A stretch of 64,000 bases of DNA from Oryzobacter telluris (GCF_043099285.1 NZ_CP170723.1:186001-250000), one strand, 5' to 3'; counted from the first letter of the stretch, positions 1 to 10,300 are shown. Notes: generated from the sequence alone by a model not told the origin. A program made the numbers and translations.

Positions 1-1
1 G

Positions 2-883
2 GTCACGGTGCGGGTCAACGGCCGGATCATCACCACGCGCACCGACCGGGGCGGCTACATCGACCTCGCGGTGCGCGGCCACGGGCTGTCCCCGGGCTGG
101 CACCGGGTCTACATCGGCTCGCCGCGGGCCGAGACGATCGACGTGCCGGTGCTCGTCGTGGGCACCACGGTGACCCACGGCATCATCAGCGACATCGACG
201 ACACCGTGTTGTCGACCTCGCTCCCCCGGCCGATGATCGCGGCCTGGAACACGTTCATGCGGTCCGAGGGCGCGCGCAAGCCGGTGCCCGGGATGGCGAC
301 GATGTACCGCGAGCTCGTGGCCGAGCGCCCCGACGCCCCGGTCATCTACCTCTCCACGGGCGCCTGGAACACCGCCCCGGCGCTCACCCGGTTCCTGCGG
401 CGCAACGGCTACCCCGCCGGGCCGCTGCTCATGACCGACTGGGGGCCGACGAACACCGGGTGGTTCCGGTCGGGGCAGGAGCACAAGCGCGCGCAGCTGC
501 ACCGGCTGGCGCGCGAGCTGCCGCACATCAAGTGGCTGCTCATCGGTGACGACGGTCAGCACGACCCGCGGCTGTACACCGAGTTCGCCTCGCGCCGGCC
601 CGACCACGTGCGGGCCATCGCCATCCGCGAGCTGTCGCCCGGCGAGCAGGTGCTCTCGCACGGCGTCCCGCTCGCGAACGACAACCTCAACCCGGCGCCC
701 ACCGAGGACCTCGAGGTCCCGTTCCTGCGGGCCCCCGACGGCTACGGGCTCGCGACGCAGGTGCGCGGCATCTGGCGGCAGGGCGACGTCCCGGTGCGGA
801 CCCTCGCGCGGCACGCGTCGGGCGTCATCACCTCGGTCGACGACCCGCCCGCGTGGCTCCTCCCCGACCCCGACGAGCGCTGA
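2..883 (+). CDS. App1-like phosphatase domain protein (DUF2183), 5' end cut
   Basis: The reading frame is open to the window edge, so the true start lies upstream; the first in-frame GTG is at 8. The visible part holds an N-terminal beta-rich stretch and then the App1 catalytic domain. The DxDxT motif reads DIDDT (Asp62, Asp64, Thr66 counted from the GTG at 8), followed by the family's STGAWN and GDDGQHD segments. The yeast App1 relative is a Mg-dependent phosphatidate phosphatase of the HAD superfamily. Bacterial members are cytoplasmic proteins of about 350 residues and their substrate is mostly unknown. It converges on the next gene across a perfect palindrome. Family assignment is strong, substrate unknown. 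Confidence 0.88.
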   Translation, partial: VTVRVNGRIITTRTDRGGYIDLAVRGHGLSPGWHRVYIGSPRAETIDVPVLVVGTTVTHGIISDIDDTVLSTSLPRPMIAAWNTFMRSEGARKPVPGMATMYRELVAERPDAPVIYLSTGAWNTAPALTRFLRRNGYPAGPLLMTDWGPTNTGWFRSGQEHKRAQLHRLARELPHIKWLLIGDDGQHDPRLYTEFASRRPDHVRAIAIRELSPGEQVLSHGVPLANDNLNPAPTEDLEVPFLRAPDGYGLATQVRGIWRQGDVPVRTLARHASGVITSVDDPPAWLLPDPDER

Positions 884-909
884 CCCCTCCCCCCGGGGTC
901 CGTCGTCAC

Positions 910-957
910 GCTACGGGGCAGGACGTGTCGTGGTCACGACACGTCCTGCCCCGTAGC
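910..957. repeat. Palindromic intergenic repeat, family A copy 1
   Basis: Two perfect 23-nt arms (910-932 and 935-957) are separated by only two bases. The outer part of each arm, GCTACGGGGCAG, recurs in the same inverted arrangement at 2596-2643. It lies between convergent genes, so it could also act as a bidirectional terminator, but there is no T-tract. Confidence 0.85.
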
Positions 958-978
958 GGGGGGTGTGGCGGCGCACCG

Positions 979-1908
979 TCAGTTGATCCGGATCCAGGTG
1001 TCGGCCAGCCCGCCGAGCCGCTGGCAGCTGTCGGCGGCGAGCTCGGTGTCCAGCGAGCCGATGGTGGAACGCGCCGAGGCGTAGACGGCCGGACACCGCG
1101 GCGCGAGGTCGGAGGTGAAGGTGAGCGCGCCGTCGGTCGCGATGGCGACCTTGCCGCGGTACGCCGCGGTGCCGGCCCCGAGGTCCTGCACGGCGTAGGA
1201 GGCCGAGGCGTCGATGGTCATGAGCGTTCCCGTGCCCTGGAGCAGCCAGGTCCCCCTGAGGTGACCGGGGTCGGTGACCGGGATCGGGCCGGTGGTCGCC
1301 GGGTCCGGCCGCAGCGCGGCGCCCGCGACCGAGACCGGGGACAGGCGGGTGAAGTGCCAGTCGGGCTCGCCAGGGTCCTCGGGGCCGATGCACTCCGGGC
1401 TCTGCCCGGTCCCGTGCAACCGCATCCGCCCCTCGGCGGAGATGGTGGCCGCCCACCGCGCGGAGCAGCCCACCGCCTCGAACGGGTCGCCCCCGGAGTC
1501 GAAGCCGCCGGGGGCGGGTCGCACGGTGAACGCGGTGGCCGTCCCCTTGCCGGTGAGGAGGTTCGGCTCGTCCGACTGCACCACGCGGCCGTCCGCGCCG
1601 AACCGCCACAGCCACCGCGACCCGTCGACGTGCCAGATGCCCTCGAGCTCGGCCAGGGTGACCGGTGGGGGGACGGCAGGCGGCGCGGCCTCCGGGTCGC
1701 CGCGCAGGGCCAGGATGCCGAGGACGAGGCCCGTCACCGCGCACGCGGCGACCAGCCCCTGCCAGACGGTGCCCTGCCGCGGGGGCCGCGGGGCCCGCTC
1801 CCTCAGCTCGAGCTCCTGCTCGAGCCGGTCGACGTCCTGCGTGGTCATCTCGAGCCCTTCGCCGTAGGCGCGCAGCGCCTCGCTGACCCTGCGCTCGATC
1901 GTGGTCAT
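979..1908 (-). CDS. Membrane-anchored partner of the adjacent sigma factor (putative anti-sigma)
   Basis: 309 residues. About 48 cytoplasmic residues precede one membrane segment (about 49-68) and a long extracytoplasmic part. That part looks like two successive lipocalin-like beta domains, each with a G-W opening (GIWHVDGSRWLWRF, then GTWLLQGTGTLMTI) and each holding cysteines. The ATG overlaps the stop of the sigma gene (ATGA, 4 nt), which indicates translational coupling. This layout is typical of sigma/anti-sigma pairs, but the short N-terminus shows no recognisable zinc-binding anti-sigma motif. The anti-sigma role is therefore inferred from context and topology. Confidence 0.6.
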   Translation of the reverse strand: MTTIERRVSEALRAYGEGLEMTTQDVDRLEQELELRERAPRPPRQGTVWQGLVAACAVTGLVLGILALRGDPEAAPPAVPPPVTLAELEGIWHVDGSRWLWRFGADGRVVQSDEPNLLTGKGTATAFTVRPAPGGFDSGGDPFEAVGCSARWAATISAEGRMRLHGTGQSPECIGPEDPGEPDWHFTRLSPVSVAGAALRPDPATTGPIPVTDPGHLRGTWLLQGTGTLMTIDASASYAVQDLGAGTAAYRGKVAIATDGALTFTSDLAPRCPAVYASARSTIGSLDTELAADSCQRLGGLADTWIRIN

Positions 1909-2450
1909 CGGGAGTCCCCCAGACGTGACTGCAGGGTCGCCAGCCCGCGGTGGGCGTGGCGCTTGACCGAGCCGATCCCGATCTCGAGGAAGTCGGCCGT
2001 CTCCCGCTCGCTGAGCTGCAGGTAGTAGCGGCAGGTGACGACCTCGCGCTGGCGCTGCGGCAGCGCGCGCACGAGCTGCGCGAGCCGGTCGGCCTCGTCC
2101 CGGGCGACGACCGCGGTCGCCGCGTCCGGACCGGCCACGGAGGTGCGAGCCACGGCCTGCAACAGCGGTTGGCCGCGCCGGGCGCTGTACATCCGGCGCT
2201 GGTCCGAGCGACAGCGGTTGATGACCCCCGAGCGGAGGTAGGCCAGCGCCGACTTCTCGTCACGTGGCGGCCAGTGCCGGAACAGCGACAGGTACACCTC
2301 CTGCACGGCTTCCTCCGCCTGCCCGCGGTCGCCGAGGAGGACGTAGGCGAGCCGGACCAGCTCGGTGCAGTGGGCCCGGAACAGTCCCTCCAGGGCCTGC
2401 TCCCGCGTCCCGCGGGGCGCGGTGGGCCCGGCGTCGATCGCTCGCGTCAC
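1905..2450 (-). CDS. RNA polymerase sigma factor, SigE/ECF-like family
   Basis: 181 residues. Region 2 lies at about 16-80 (LFRAHCTELVRLAYVLLGDRGQAEEAVQEVYL) and region 4 at about 115-175 with a helix-turn-helix (ALPQRQREVVTCRYYLQLSERETADFLEIGIGSVKRH). A GGAGG at 2464-2460 can serve GTG 2450 or GTG 2453; I chose 2450 for its 9-nt spacing. It is the first gene of a two-gene operon with the membrane protein at 979-1908. The upstream gap has a candidate self-promoter and a family A palindrome. Such factors usually answer an envelope signal passed by the membrane partner; the signal here is unknown. Confidence 0.87.
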   Translation of the reverse strand: MTRAIDAGPTAPRGTREQALEGLFRAHCTELVRLAYVLLGDRGQAEEAVQEVYLSLFRHWPPRDEKSALAYLRSGVINRCRSDQRRMYSARRGQPLLQAVARTSVAGPDAATAVVARDEADRLAQLVRALPQRQREVVTCRYYLQLSERETADFLEIGIGSVKRHAHRGLATLQSRLGDSR

Positions 2451-2495
2451 CACGTCCCACCTCCGACCCAGCACCAGCAGTGCGTCCTGAGGAGG

Positions 2496-2520
2496 AGTCG
2501 CGTGTCCTGCCGGAAGGTTG
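2496..2520 (-). promoter_or_regulatory. Candidate ECF-type promoter of the sigma/anti-sigma pair
   Basis: On the minus strand CAACC (2520-2516) and CGACT (2500-2496) are spaced by 15 nt. This resembles the AAC...CGAC pattern used by many ECF sigma factors and would fit autoregulation. The match is short and unconfirmed. Confidence 0.3.
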
Positions 2521-2595
2521 ACCCGTCGGGAGCCCGACCTCGGGCGCCATCCCAGAATGCCCCCGCTGTCCAGCCCTCGCGACCTCCTCGAGCTC

Positions 2596-2643
2596 GCTAC
2601 GGGGCAGTACGTGCGGTGATGACGACGCCTACTGCCCCGTAGC
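2596..2643. repeat. Palindromic intergenic repeat, family A copy 2
   Basis: The 14-nt arms GCTACGGGGCAGTA and TACTGCCCCGTAGC (2596-2609, 2630-2643) match the outer arms of copy 1 at 910-957. The centre differs completely. It lies upstream of the sigma gene and downstream of the GH35 gene, a tandem gap. Confidence 0.8.
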
Positions 2644-2677
2644 GCGCGAGGGGGGCGCGCTCGGGAGGGGTACCGGG

Positions 2678-5149
2678 TCAGGCGTGGGCGGAGGCCTCGA
2701 TGTGCAGCTCGGGCTCGTCGGCCGCGGGGTCGAAGTGCGGCGACGTGGTGTCGAGCCGCAGGACGAGCTCGGCATCGGCGTGCGCCTCGTGGGGAGTGAC
2801 CCGCACGGTACCGTCGGCGAACGGGGTGACCTCGTAGGCGTCGTCGGCCTGCACGGCCATCCCGGGCGTGACGTCGACGTGGCCCGGCCCGTCGCCGACC
2901 CGCAGCAGCGGCCGGAACCGGATGGCGCCGTCCTCCACCCCGGCGACCTCGCCGGTGCCGCCGATGAGGCGGATCCCCGCGACGTCGAGGCCGAGCGGCA
3001 GCACGTACCCCGAGCGCGGCGGCACGAGCAGCGGCTGCCCGTCGTGCATCTCGGCCCCGTCGAGGGTCACGGTCGTCGGCATCGTCGCCCCGGAGATGTT
3101 GATGACGTGCAGCGCCCGCTGCCCGTCGGCCGAGGCCGTGGTCGTCGTGATGACGCCCGGGAACGGTGTCGCGGTCGACACCCCCGGCGTCGCCCCGAGG
3201 GCCGCCAGCGCGCGCCCGAACAGGTCGCGACTCGAGGGCAGCTCGGCCGCGAGGACGACGACGCGCCCGTCGCCGAGCGGCACGTCGACCCCGCACACCG
3301 TGCCGTAGACGTCGGTGAGGACGACGTCGCCGCGGTTCGGCCGCAGCTCCTGGCGCCAGCCCACGCGCATCTCGGGCCACGGGGCGGCCCAGCCGTGCGC
3401 GACGACCGACGGGTAGTAGTGGCCGGTGTCGCGCACGACGTCGCCGTGGCCGAGGTCGAGCGCGTCGGCGAGGACGTGGCAGGGCGTGCCGTCGAGGTCG
3501 AGCTGCGGGACCGGCCCGAGGAGGAGGACGCGGCCGCCGGCCTCGGCGTGGGCGACCACCCGCTGCTGCACCACCTCGGCGAGGTACCGGCCGGCACCGA
3601 GCACGAGGACCGATCCGGGCCGGGGAGAACGCTCCTCGAGGTGCACCGCACCGAACCGGTACCCGGCGAGCAGCAGCGACCGGGCCAGGGCCCGGCGCTG
3701 GCCGGCGCCGCGGTGCTGCGACAGGTCGTCGACGGCGTCGGTCATGAGGGCCGAGCCGGGGTGGTGGTACTCGGTGGCGTACGCGTCGAGGACGAGGCCG
3801 AGCTCGACGTCGTCGTGCTCCTCGTCCATCACCGCCAGCCACGACTCGTTCGCCTTCACCGCGTGGACCGTGCGCGCCGTGGCCTCGTAGGCGAACCCGC
3901 GCTGGCCCTCCGGGCCGACCGGGGCGGCGGTGCCGTGGCGCTCTCCGGTGAACGACAGACGGTCGTTGCCGTCGTCGACGACCTCGTCGAGCGGCGGGTT
4001 GATACCGCCGGCGAACAGGTAGTAGTTGACGACCCGGTTGCCCTGCGCGAGGCACAGGCGCGTCTTGAGGTCGGCGGTCGACGGGTCGTACTGCATCTCG
4101 GCCCCGGCGCCGTAGTCGCCCGACCCCGCCTCGAACTCCAGGGAGGTCAGCGGCTGGTCGGCGTCGTGCACGGCGTCCATGAAGGCGTTGATGACGTAGA
4201 GGTCGCTCATCGTCGTCAGCGTCGCCTCGCCCATGTAGTGGTCGCTGCCCGAGACCATCCCGGGGATGCCCGAGTAGGTCCGCACGAGCTGGCTGATGCC
4301 GATGGGGAACGGGGTGCCGCTGCCGCCCTCGGTGCCGTGGATGTTGATGGCGAACGGCACCCCGCGGATGCCGAGGTCCTCGGCCATCTCGCGCAGCGCG
4401 AGCACGTAGTCGGCGAAGCGGTCGCGCATGAACTCGCCGAGGTCGCGGCGCAGCGGACCGGCCCACGCCTCCTCCGGCGAGCGGACGGCCTGCGCCCAGC
4501 CGTCGCCGCCGGGTGCCACGGGGTACGGGCCGGGGCCGTCGTACTTCGCGGTGACCCAGCGGCCGAGGTGGTCGAGCAGGTGGTCGGTGAGGTCGGGCGA
4601 GTTGGTGACCCACGCCAGCATCCCGACCTCGTTGTCGAGCTGGAGCATGACGACGTTGCCCCCGTTCGGCTGGAGGCGCTGCGCGATGAGGGGCAGCACG
4701 GCCTCGAACCAGCGCCGCGTCTCGGCGAGGAAGGCGGGCGCGAGGTAGTCCACGGTCCTCGACGGTGCCTGCACGCCGTCCCAGCCCACCGGGACGACCT
4801 CGGGGTGCTCGCGGTAGACGCGGAACGGGATGCCCTCGTTCTTCAGCTCGGCCATGACGAACGGGCCGGGCCGGGCGATGAACATCAGGCCGCGCGCGGC
4901 GCACAGGTCGATGAAGGCGGCGACGTCGCGCTCGGGGCGGGTGCGGCCCTCGACGTCGATCGAGCCGTCGGGGAGCTCGTGGAAGACCCACGGGATGTAC
5001 GAGGCGACCGCGGTGAGGCCGGCCTCGACGACGAGGTCGAGCCGTTGCTCCCACTCGTCGCGGGCGACCCGGAAGTAGTGCACCTCCCCGGCCATGACGA
5101 TGCGGGGCGTGCCGTCGACGACGACCTGCTTGGCGGTCAGCTCGATCAC
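2678..5149 (-). CDS. Glycoside hydrolase family 35 beta-galactosidase-like enzyme
   Basis: 823 residues, no signal peptide, so probably cytoplasmic. The N-terminal TIM barrel has the family start (GEVHYFRVARDEWEQRL, then YIPWVFHE). The acid/base motif QLDNEVG carries Glu174, and the nucleophile is probably Glu340 in SLEFEAGSGDYG. Beta-rich accessory domains fill the C-terminal half. GH35 enzymes remove non-reducing beta-galactosyl or sometimes beta-glucosamine ends. The start is GTG 5149, preceded by AGGAG about 7 nt upstream. It is the third gene of a leftward operon behind the GH3 and GH94 genes (44-nt gap). Its role in a glucan locus is unclear and its specificity may differ from galactose. 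Confidence 0.9.
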   Translation of the reverse strand: MIELTAKQVVVDGTPRIVMAGEVHYFRVARDEWEQRLDLVVEAGLTAVASYIPWVFHELPDGSIDVEGRTRPERDVAAFIDLCAARGLMFIARPGPFVMAELKNEGIPFRVYREHPEVVPVGWDGVQAPSRTVDYLAPAFLAETRRWFEAVLPLIAQRLQPNGGNVVMLQLDNEVGMLAWVTNSPDLTDHLLDHLGRWVTAKYDGPGPYPVAPGGDGWAQAVRSPEEAWAGPLRRDLGEFMRDRFADYVLALREMAEDLGIRGVPFAINIHGTEGGSGTPFPIGISQLVRTYSGIPGMVSGSDHYMGEATLTTMSDLYVINAFMDAVHDADQPLTSLEFEAGSGDYGAGAEMQYDPSTADLKTRLCLAQGNRVVNYYLFAGGINPPLDEVVDDGNDRLSFTGERHGTAAPVGPEGQRGFAYEATARTVHAVKANESWLAVMDEEHDDVELGLVLDAYATEYHHPGSALMTDAVDDLSQHRGAGQRRALARSLLLAGYRFGAVHLEERSPRPGSVLVLGAGRYLAEVVQQRVVAHAEAGGRVLLLGPVPQLDLDGTPCHVLADALDLGHGDVVRDTGHYYPSVVAHGWAAPWPEMRVGWRQELRPNRGDVVLTDVYGTVCGVDVPLGDGRVVVLAAELPSSRDLFGRALAALGATPGVSTATPFPGVITTTTASADGQRALHVINISGATMPTTVTLDGAEMHDGQPLLVPPRSGYVLPLGLDVAGIRLIGGTGEVAGVEDGAIRFRPLLRVGDGPGHVDVTPGMAVQADDAYEVTPFADGTVRVTPHEAHADAELVLRLDTTSPHFDPAADEPELHIEASAHA

Positions 5150-5193
5150 GGGGGTCTCCTGGGGAGGGGTGTCGTGGGCTGGGTACGGGAGGG

Positions 5194-7377
5194 TCAGGCG
5201 GTGAGGTGGAGGGAGACCGGGCGCAGGGTCGCGGCGTCCGGGCCGGTGAGGAGGACGACCTCGCCGGCGTCGACCCGCTCGGTGAGGTCGCGGCCGGTGT
5301 AGGCGAAGTCCGTGGCGGTGAGGGCGAACTCGACGTCCTCGGAGGCGCCCGGCGCGATCGCCACCGAGCGCCAGGCGACGAGCTCGACCTCCGGCCGGGT
5401 GACGTCGGCGACCGGGTCGTGGGCGTACACCTGCACCACCTCGCGGCAGGGGCGTTCGCCGGTGTTGGTGACCCGCACGCTCAGCGTGGTGGCCCCGCCG
5501 TCGACGGGCACCGAGGCTGCCGACAGCACTGGGTCGCCGTACTCGAGGGTCGTGTACGACAGGCCCCGCCCGAACGGGAGGCGCGGGTGCGTCAGCGAGT
5601 CGGCGTACCGGCCCTCCCACGGGTCGCGGTCGGCCGGGATGAAGCGCCCCGTCGGCCGCTGGTGGGTGCTCGTCGGGATGTGCCCGGTCGACAGCGGGAA
5701 GGTCATCGGCAGGCGGCCGTGCGGCTCGACGTCGCCGGTGAGCACCTGGGCCAGCGCCGTGCCGGCCTCGACGCCCGGGTGCCACACGACGAGCACGGCG
5801 GACGCGAGGTCGAGCACCTCGGACAGGTCCAGCGGGCGCCCGGTGTAGACGACCGCGACCACGGGCTTGCCGAGCGCGGCGACGTGCCGCAGCACGTCGA
5901 GCTGCCCCGGGGGCAGCCCGATGTCGGTGACGCAGCGGTCCTCGCCGGACCGGCCGCGGTGCTCGCCGAGGAGCAGCACCGTGGTGTCGGCCCGGCGCGA
6001 GACCTCCAGCACCTGGTCGGCGTACCGGCCGTCGAGGACGTCGAGGCGCTCGCCGTGCGTGACACCCTCCTTCTCCCCGAACCGGGCCCGCAGCGCGTCC
6101 GCCGGGGTCACGACCTCCTCGCCGCGTCCGTCGAGGACCCACGTGCCGAGCAGCGCGTCGCCGTCGTCGACGAAGGCCCCGCTGAGCAGCACGCGCCCCG
6201 AGGCCTCCGTGAGCGGCAGCACCCCGTCGTTCTTCACGAGGACGTGCGCCGCGACCGCCGCCCGCAGCGCCACCGCACGTGTTGCCGCCGTGGGGGCCGG
6301 CGACCCCTCGAGGTCGCCCGCGTACGGGTGCTCGAACAGCCCGAGCCGGACCTTGAGCCGCAGGACGCGGCGCACGGCGTCGTCGAGGAGCGCCTCGTCG
6401 ACCTCGCCCGAACGCACCAGGTCGGCGAGGTGGGCGGTGTACGCGCCCCCGCACATGTCGAGGTCGACCCCGGCCTCGATGGCCTGGCGGGCCGCCTCGC
6501 GCAGGTCGCCGGCCACGCCCTGGCGGACGAGCTGCCCGACCCCGTTCCAGTCGGCGACGACCACCCCGTCGAAGCCCCACTCGCCCTTGAGGACGTCGCG
6601 CAGCAGGCGGCGGTGCGCGTGCATCGGGGTGCCGTCGACGTCGTTGAAGGCCGCCATCAGCGTGGTGACCCCGGCGTCGACCGCGGCGCGGAACGGGCGA
6701 AGGTGCAGGTTGCGCAGGGTGTTCTCGCCGACGGTCACCGTGTTGTAGTCGCGCCCGCCGGTCGACAGGCCGTACCCGACGAAGTGCTTGGCGCAGGAGG
6801 CGAGGCGGCGGCGGTCGGAGACGTCCGGGCCCTGGAAGCCCCGCACCATCCCGGCCGCCAAAGCTCCGGCGAGCACCGGCTGCTCACCGAGCGACTCGGC
6901 GACCCGCCCCCACCGGGGCTCCTCCGAGATGTCCATCATCGGCGCGAAGGTCCACGCCACCCCCTCGAGGGTGGCCTCCTGCGCGGCGATGCGGGCGGCC
7001 TCCTCGGACAGCTCCTCGTCGAACGACGCCGCCAGCCCGAGCGGGATCGGGAAGACCGTGCGGTGGCCGTGGATGACGTCGCGCCCGAAGAGCAGCGGCA
7101 CGCCGAGGCGGCTCTCCTCCACGGCGAGGCGCTGGGCCGCGTCGATGTTGCCGACGAGCACGCCCTCGTCGCGCTCGTTGCCGGCGGTGGCTCCGGACGC
7201 GAACAGGCTGGAGGACACCCCACCCTCGCGGATGGCGGCCTCGTCCTCCGGGGTGAGGTTGGCGACCTGGTGCGTCTGCCCGACCTTCTCCTCCAGGGTC
7301 ATGGCGGCGAGGAGCGCGTCGACGCGCTCCTCCGTGCCCAGCGTGGTGTCGAGCCAGGGACGGTCGGAGCTGCTCAT
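5194..7377 (-). CDS. Glycoside hydrolase family 3 beta-glucosidase
   Basis: 727 residues with the full GH3 layout. An N-terminal barrel holds KHFVGYG and the nucleophile motif VVADWNG (Asp276). An alpha/beta sandwich starts near residue 360 (LVKNDGVLPL), and a C-terminal fibronectin-III-like domain starts near 615. There is no signal peptide, so it should act on imported oligosaccharides, releasing glucose from non-reducing ends. The gene follows the GH94 phosphorylase by 2 nt, so the two are surely cotranscribed. In Listeria a GH3 sophorose-active beta-glucosidase is paired with 1,2-beta-oligoglucan phosphorylase, and this pair has the same make-up. The linkage preference is inferred from that context. 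Confidence 0.93.
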   Translation of the reverse strand: MSSSDRPWLDTTLGTEERVDALLAAMTLEEKVGQTHQVANLTPEDEAAIREGGVSSSLFASGATAGNERDEGVLVGNIDAAQRLAVEESRLGVPLLFGRDVIHGHRTVFPIPLGLAASFDEELSEEAARIAAQEATLEGVAWTFAPMMDISEEPRWGRVAESLGEQPVLAGALAAGMVRGFQGPDVSDRRRLASCAKHFVGYGLSTGGRDYNTVTVGENTLRNLHLRPFRAAVDAGVTTLMAAFNDVDGTPMHAHRRLLRDVLKGEWGFDGVVVADWNGVGQLVRQGVAGDLREAARQAIEAGVDLDMCGGAYTAHLADLVRSGEVDEALLDDAVRRVLRLKVRLGLFEHPYAGDLEGSPAPTAATRAVALRAAVAAHVLVKNDGVLPLTEASGRVLLSGAFVDDGDALLGTWVLDGRGEEVVTPADALRARFGEKEGVTHGERLDVLDGRYADQVLEVSRRADTTVLLLGEHRGRSGEDRCVTDIGLPPGQLDVLRHVAALGKPVVAVVYTGRPLDLSEVLDLASAVLVVWHPGVEAGTALAQVLTGDVEPHGRLPMTFPLSTGHIPTSTHQRPTGRFIPADRDPWEGRYADSLTHPRLPFGRGLSYTTLEYGDPVLSAASVPVDGGATTLSVRVTNTGERPCREVVQVYAHDPVADVTRPEVELVAWRSVAIAPGASEDVEFALTATDFAYTGRDLTERVDAGEVVLLTGPDAATLRPVSLHLTA

Positions 7378-7379
7378 GC

Positions 7380-10300
7380 TCAGCGGGTCTCCACGATGAC
7401 GTCGGGGCGGTCGTCTCCGGCGGTGCGGCCGGCCACGGCCCGGCGCAGGTCGTCGAGCTGCACGCGGACTCCGCCGTGCCGGTAGGGGTTGTCCAGCCCG
7501 GTGGTGGCGAGGTCGGCGCCGCGGGAGGTGACCCGGGTGACGCCGTGGCCCGCGCGGCCGGGACGGACGAGGACGTCGAGGGTCCCGCCGTCGAAGGGCA
7601 CGGTGGCCCGCAGCTCGCCGAGCGCCGGGTCGACCACGGGGTCGAGCTCGACGGCGGTCCCCCGGCGCCGCACGCCGAGGAACACCTCGACGACGAGCCG
7701 CAGGAACAGCCCCGGGCCGGAGGAGTAGACCCGCCAGCCGCCCTCGAGCGGGACCTCGCCGGCCATCAGCTCCGGGTAGCGGTCCTGGGCGTCGTAACGG
7801 TCGGTGAAGGCGCCGTCGGACGACGAGAAGTACGTCGTCGACTGGCGCGGCCGTGCCGGGCCGACGAGGTCGACCGCGCCGCGGGGGGTGGCGATGGCCA
7901 GGGCCCGGAGCAGCTGCTCGCCGCGGCCGACCCGGGCCAGCGCCTCGGCGTAGCGCAGGTGCGCGTGCAGGTACATCAGCCCGATCTCACGGCCCCAGAA
8001 GGTGCTGGCCTCGGCGCGCTGGAACACGCTCATCGGACCGCCGGCGTAGCCCACCGGGCGGTCGAACAGGCGCGCGCCGTCGGGCCCGAGGAGGTGCTCC
8101 TCGATGAGGGCGAGGTGGTGCTCGGCCTGCTCGGAGGTCAGCAGGTCGGCGCTCACCGCGTGGACCCACGGCAGGATCCCCAGGGTCAGGCCGGTGCGCT
8201 GGTCGCGGGGGTGGACGAGCGGTTCGCGGGTGCCGTCGTCGTGGTGCAGGACGTAGCCGGGCAGGACGTCGTCGGTGATCAGCTCGTGGTGGATGGCGTC
8301 CTCGGTGGCGTCGGCCAGGGCCGCGGCGCGCTCGCCGAGCGCGGGCTCGGCCCCGACGGCCCGCAGGCCGGCGGCGAGGGTGCGCAGCGCCTGGGTCTGC
8401 AGGACCGAGGTCCACACCGACACGAGGTTGCTCGCGAGGTGCGGGTCGGCGGGCTGGAGGGAGTCGTTCCAGTCGCCGTGCCCGTACGCCGGGAGCGGGC
8501 TGCCCTCCACGGTGCCGGCCTCGATGCGGTCGAGGGCGCGAGCCAGGTGGTCGGCGACGCGCAGCGGCTCGGTGAGCCCGGTGTCGTCGACGAGCGGGAG
8601 CACGACCTCGAGGAGGTCGGCCTCGCCGCTGGCCAGCAGGTGCTCGCCGGTGGCGAGGAGCGGCCAGAAGACGACGTCGCCGTGCGAGTCCTGCTGTCCC
8701 GAGGTCGGCAGCGGCGGCAGGAACTCGAACGCCTGCGGCCAGTCGCCACGGGCGTTCTGCGCGCGGAACACCCGGCCCAACAGCTCGCGGACCACGTCCT
8801 GGCGGTCGAGCGCGGTGAGCAGCCCGACCGGGCCCTGGCACACGTCACGGGTGCCCCACCCACCGCCGGTGTACTGCTCGAGGCCACGCGGCGAGAGGTA
8901 GTGGACGAGGGCGTCGTGGGCGAACCACGGCAGGGCGCTGCGGATGGGGGCCAGCAGCTCGGCGCGGTCGGCCGGGGCGTCCGCGGCCGTGAGGTCGAGG
9001 TTGCGGGCGGCGCTGTCCCAGAACGGCGCCCGGTGGTCGGCGTCCTCCTCGCGGGCGACGTCGAGCCCGGCGGCGATGCGCAGGTGCCAGACCCGGGTGG
9101 CGCCCACGGCGAGGGTGACCCACGAGGCGTCGCGCGAGGTGTGGTCGGCGTGGAGGACGGCGTCGTCGCCCACGGTGGTGTCGGCGCCGTCCCAGTCGAC
9201 CCGCCAGCCGTCGACGCCGCCCACGGTGAGGGAGGAGGCGGAGGTGGCGAGCTCACGCTCACCCGCGGTGGCCAGGGCGACGAGGAACGGGCGCGGCCGT
9301 CCGGCGCGCACGCGCACCGTGAGGGTCAGCTCGTCGCGCTCGGCCGGTGCGCCGGTGCCGACCTCGAGGACGAGGTCGTCGACCACGTAGAACCAGGTGC
9401 AGCCGTCGAGGCCGACCCGCCAGGCCGAGGGCGTCCCGAGGAGGCGCGGGCCCTCGTCGGTGTCGAGGAGGATGCGCGCGCCGTGCGCCCGGTGCAGGCC
9501 CAGGTAGGACCGGCGGCCGGTGAGCAGGGGGTCGCGACCGACGTGCCCACGGGTGACCTGCGAGAGGAAGGTGCCCTCCATCCACACGGTCGTGGTGAGG
9601 CAGTGGGTGTCGGGGGACAGGGTCGAGCCGGTGCGCAGCAGGTGGCCGTGGGGCCGCAGCACCGCGAGCTCCTTGGCCGCCGTGACGACGTGGTGCTCGC
9701 CCGTCGACCACGCCCACGGCTCACCGGTCGGCGAGGTCTCGACGTCGGTGACCGGGGCGATGCCCAGGGTGTCGAGCTCGTCGGCGGTCAGAGGGCGCGA
9801 CGCGACGGTCGGCGCCCCGCCGAGCAGGGTGGGGACCACGGGGACCCCGCCGGACAGGGCCACGGCCGCCGGTGACGGGCGGGTCTCGGCCACGGCGAGG
9901 TCGAGCCAGCGGGAGTCGGCGGCGTCGGTGGCCTCGGGGTGGTCGGCGAGGACCAGCCCGACGAAGCCGGTGCGGTGCGTGGCCCCGGGGGCCAGGGGTG
10001 CCGGCTCGTCCTGGAGGACGACGAGGGTGTGCTCGTGCTGCACGCGGGTGGCGGGCAGCGACGCGCGGTCGAGCCCGGACCACCGGGTGCCTTCCGGCGT
10101 GCGCTCGACGACCTGCAGGGCATCGGTGGCCCAGCCGGTGCCTCGGCGCAGCGAGCCGAGGACGAGCCACGGCACCGACGTCCCCGGCATGTTCTGCCGC
10201 ACGGCCAGCGCCGTGCCGCGGCAGGTCGCCAGCGGCGAGACGTCGAGGTACTGGGCGACGTAGTACTCGTTCGTCGCGACGGCGCCGGGAGGGGCGAGTG

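Noticed and set aside
910..957. Reading the palindromes as simple intrinsic terminators
   Set aside because: No T-tracts follow, and related copies lie in divergent and tandem gaps, including upstream of promoters.
1905..6580. Very long reading frames antisense to or overlapping the GH35 and GH3 genes, some above 800 codons
   Set aside because: They are a by-product of high GC content. Their amino-acid make-up is arginine- and proline-rich, while the opposite frames show full enzyme families and correct third-position bias.
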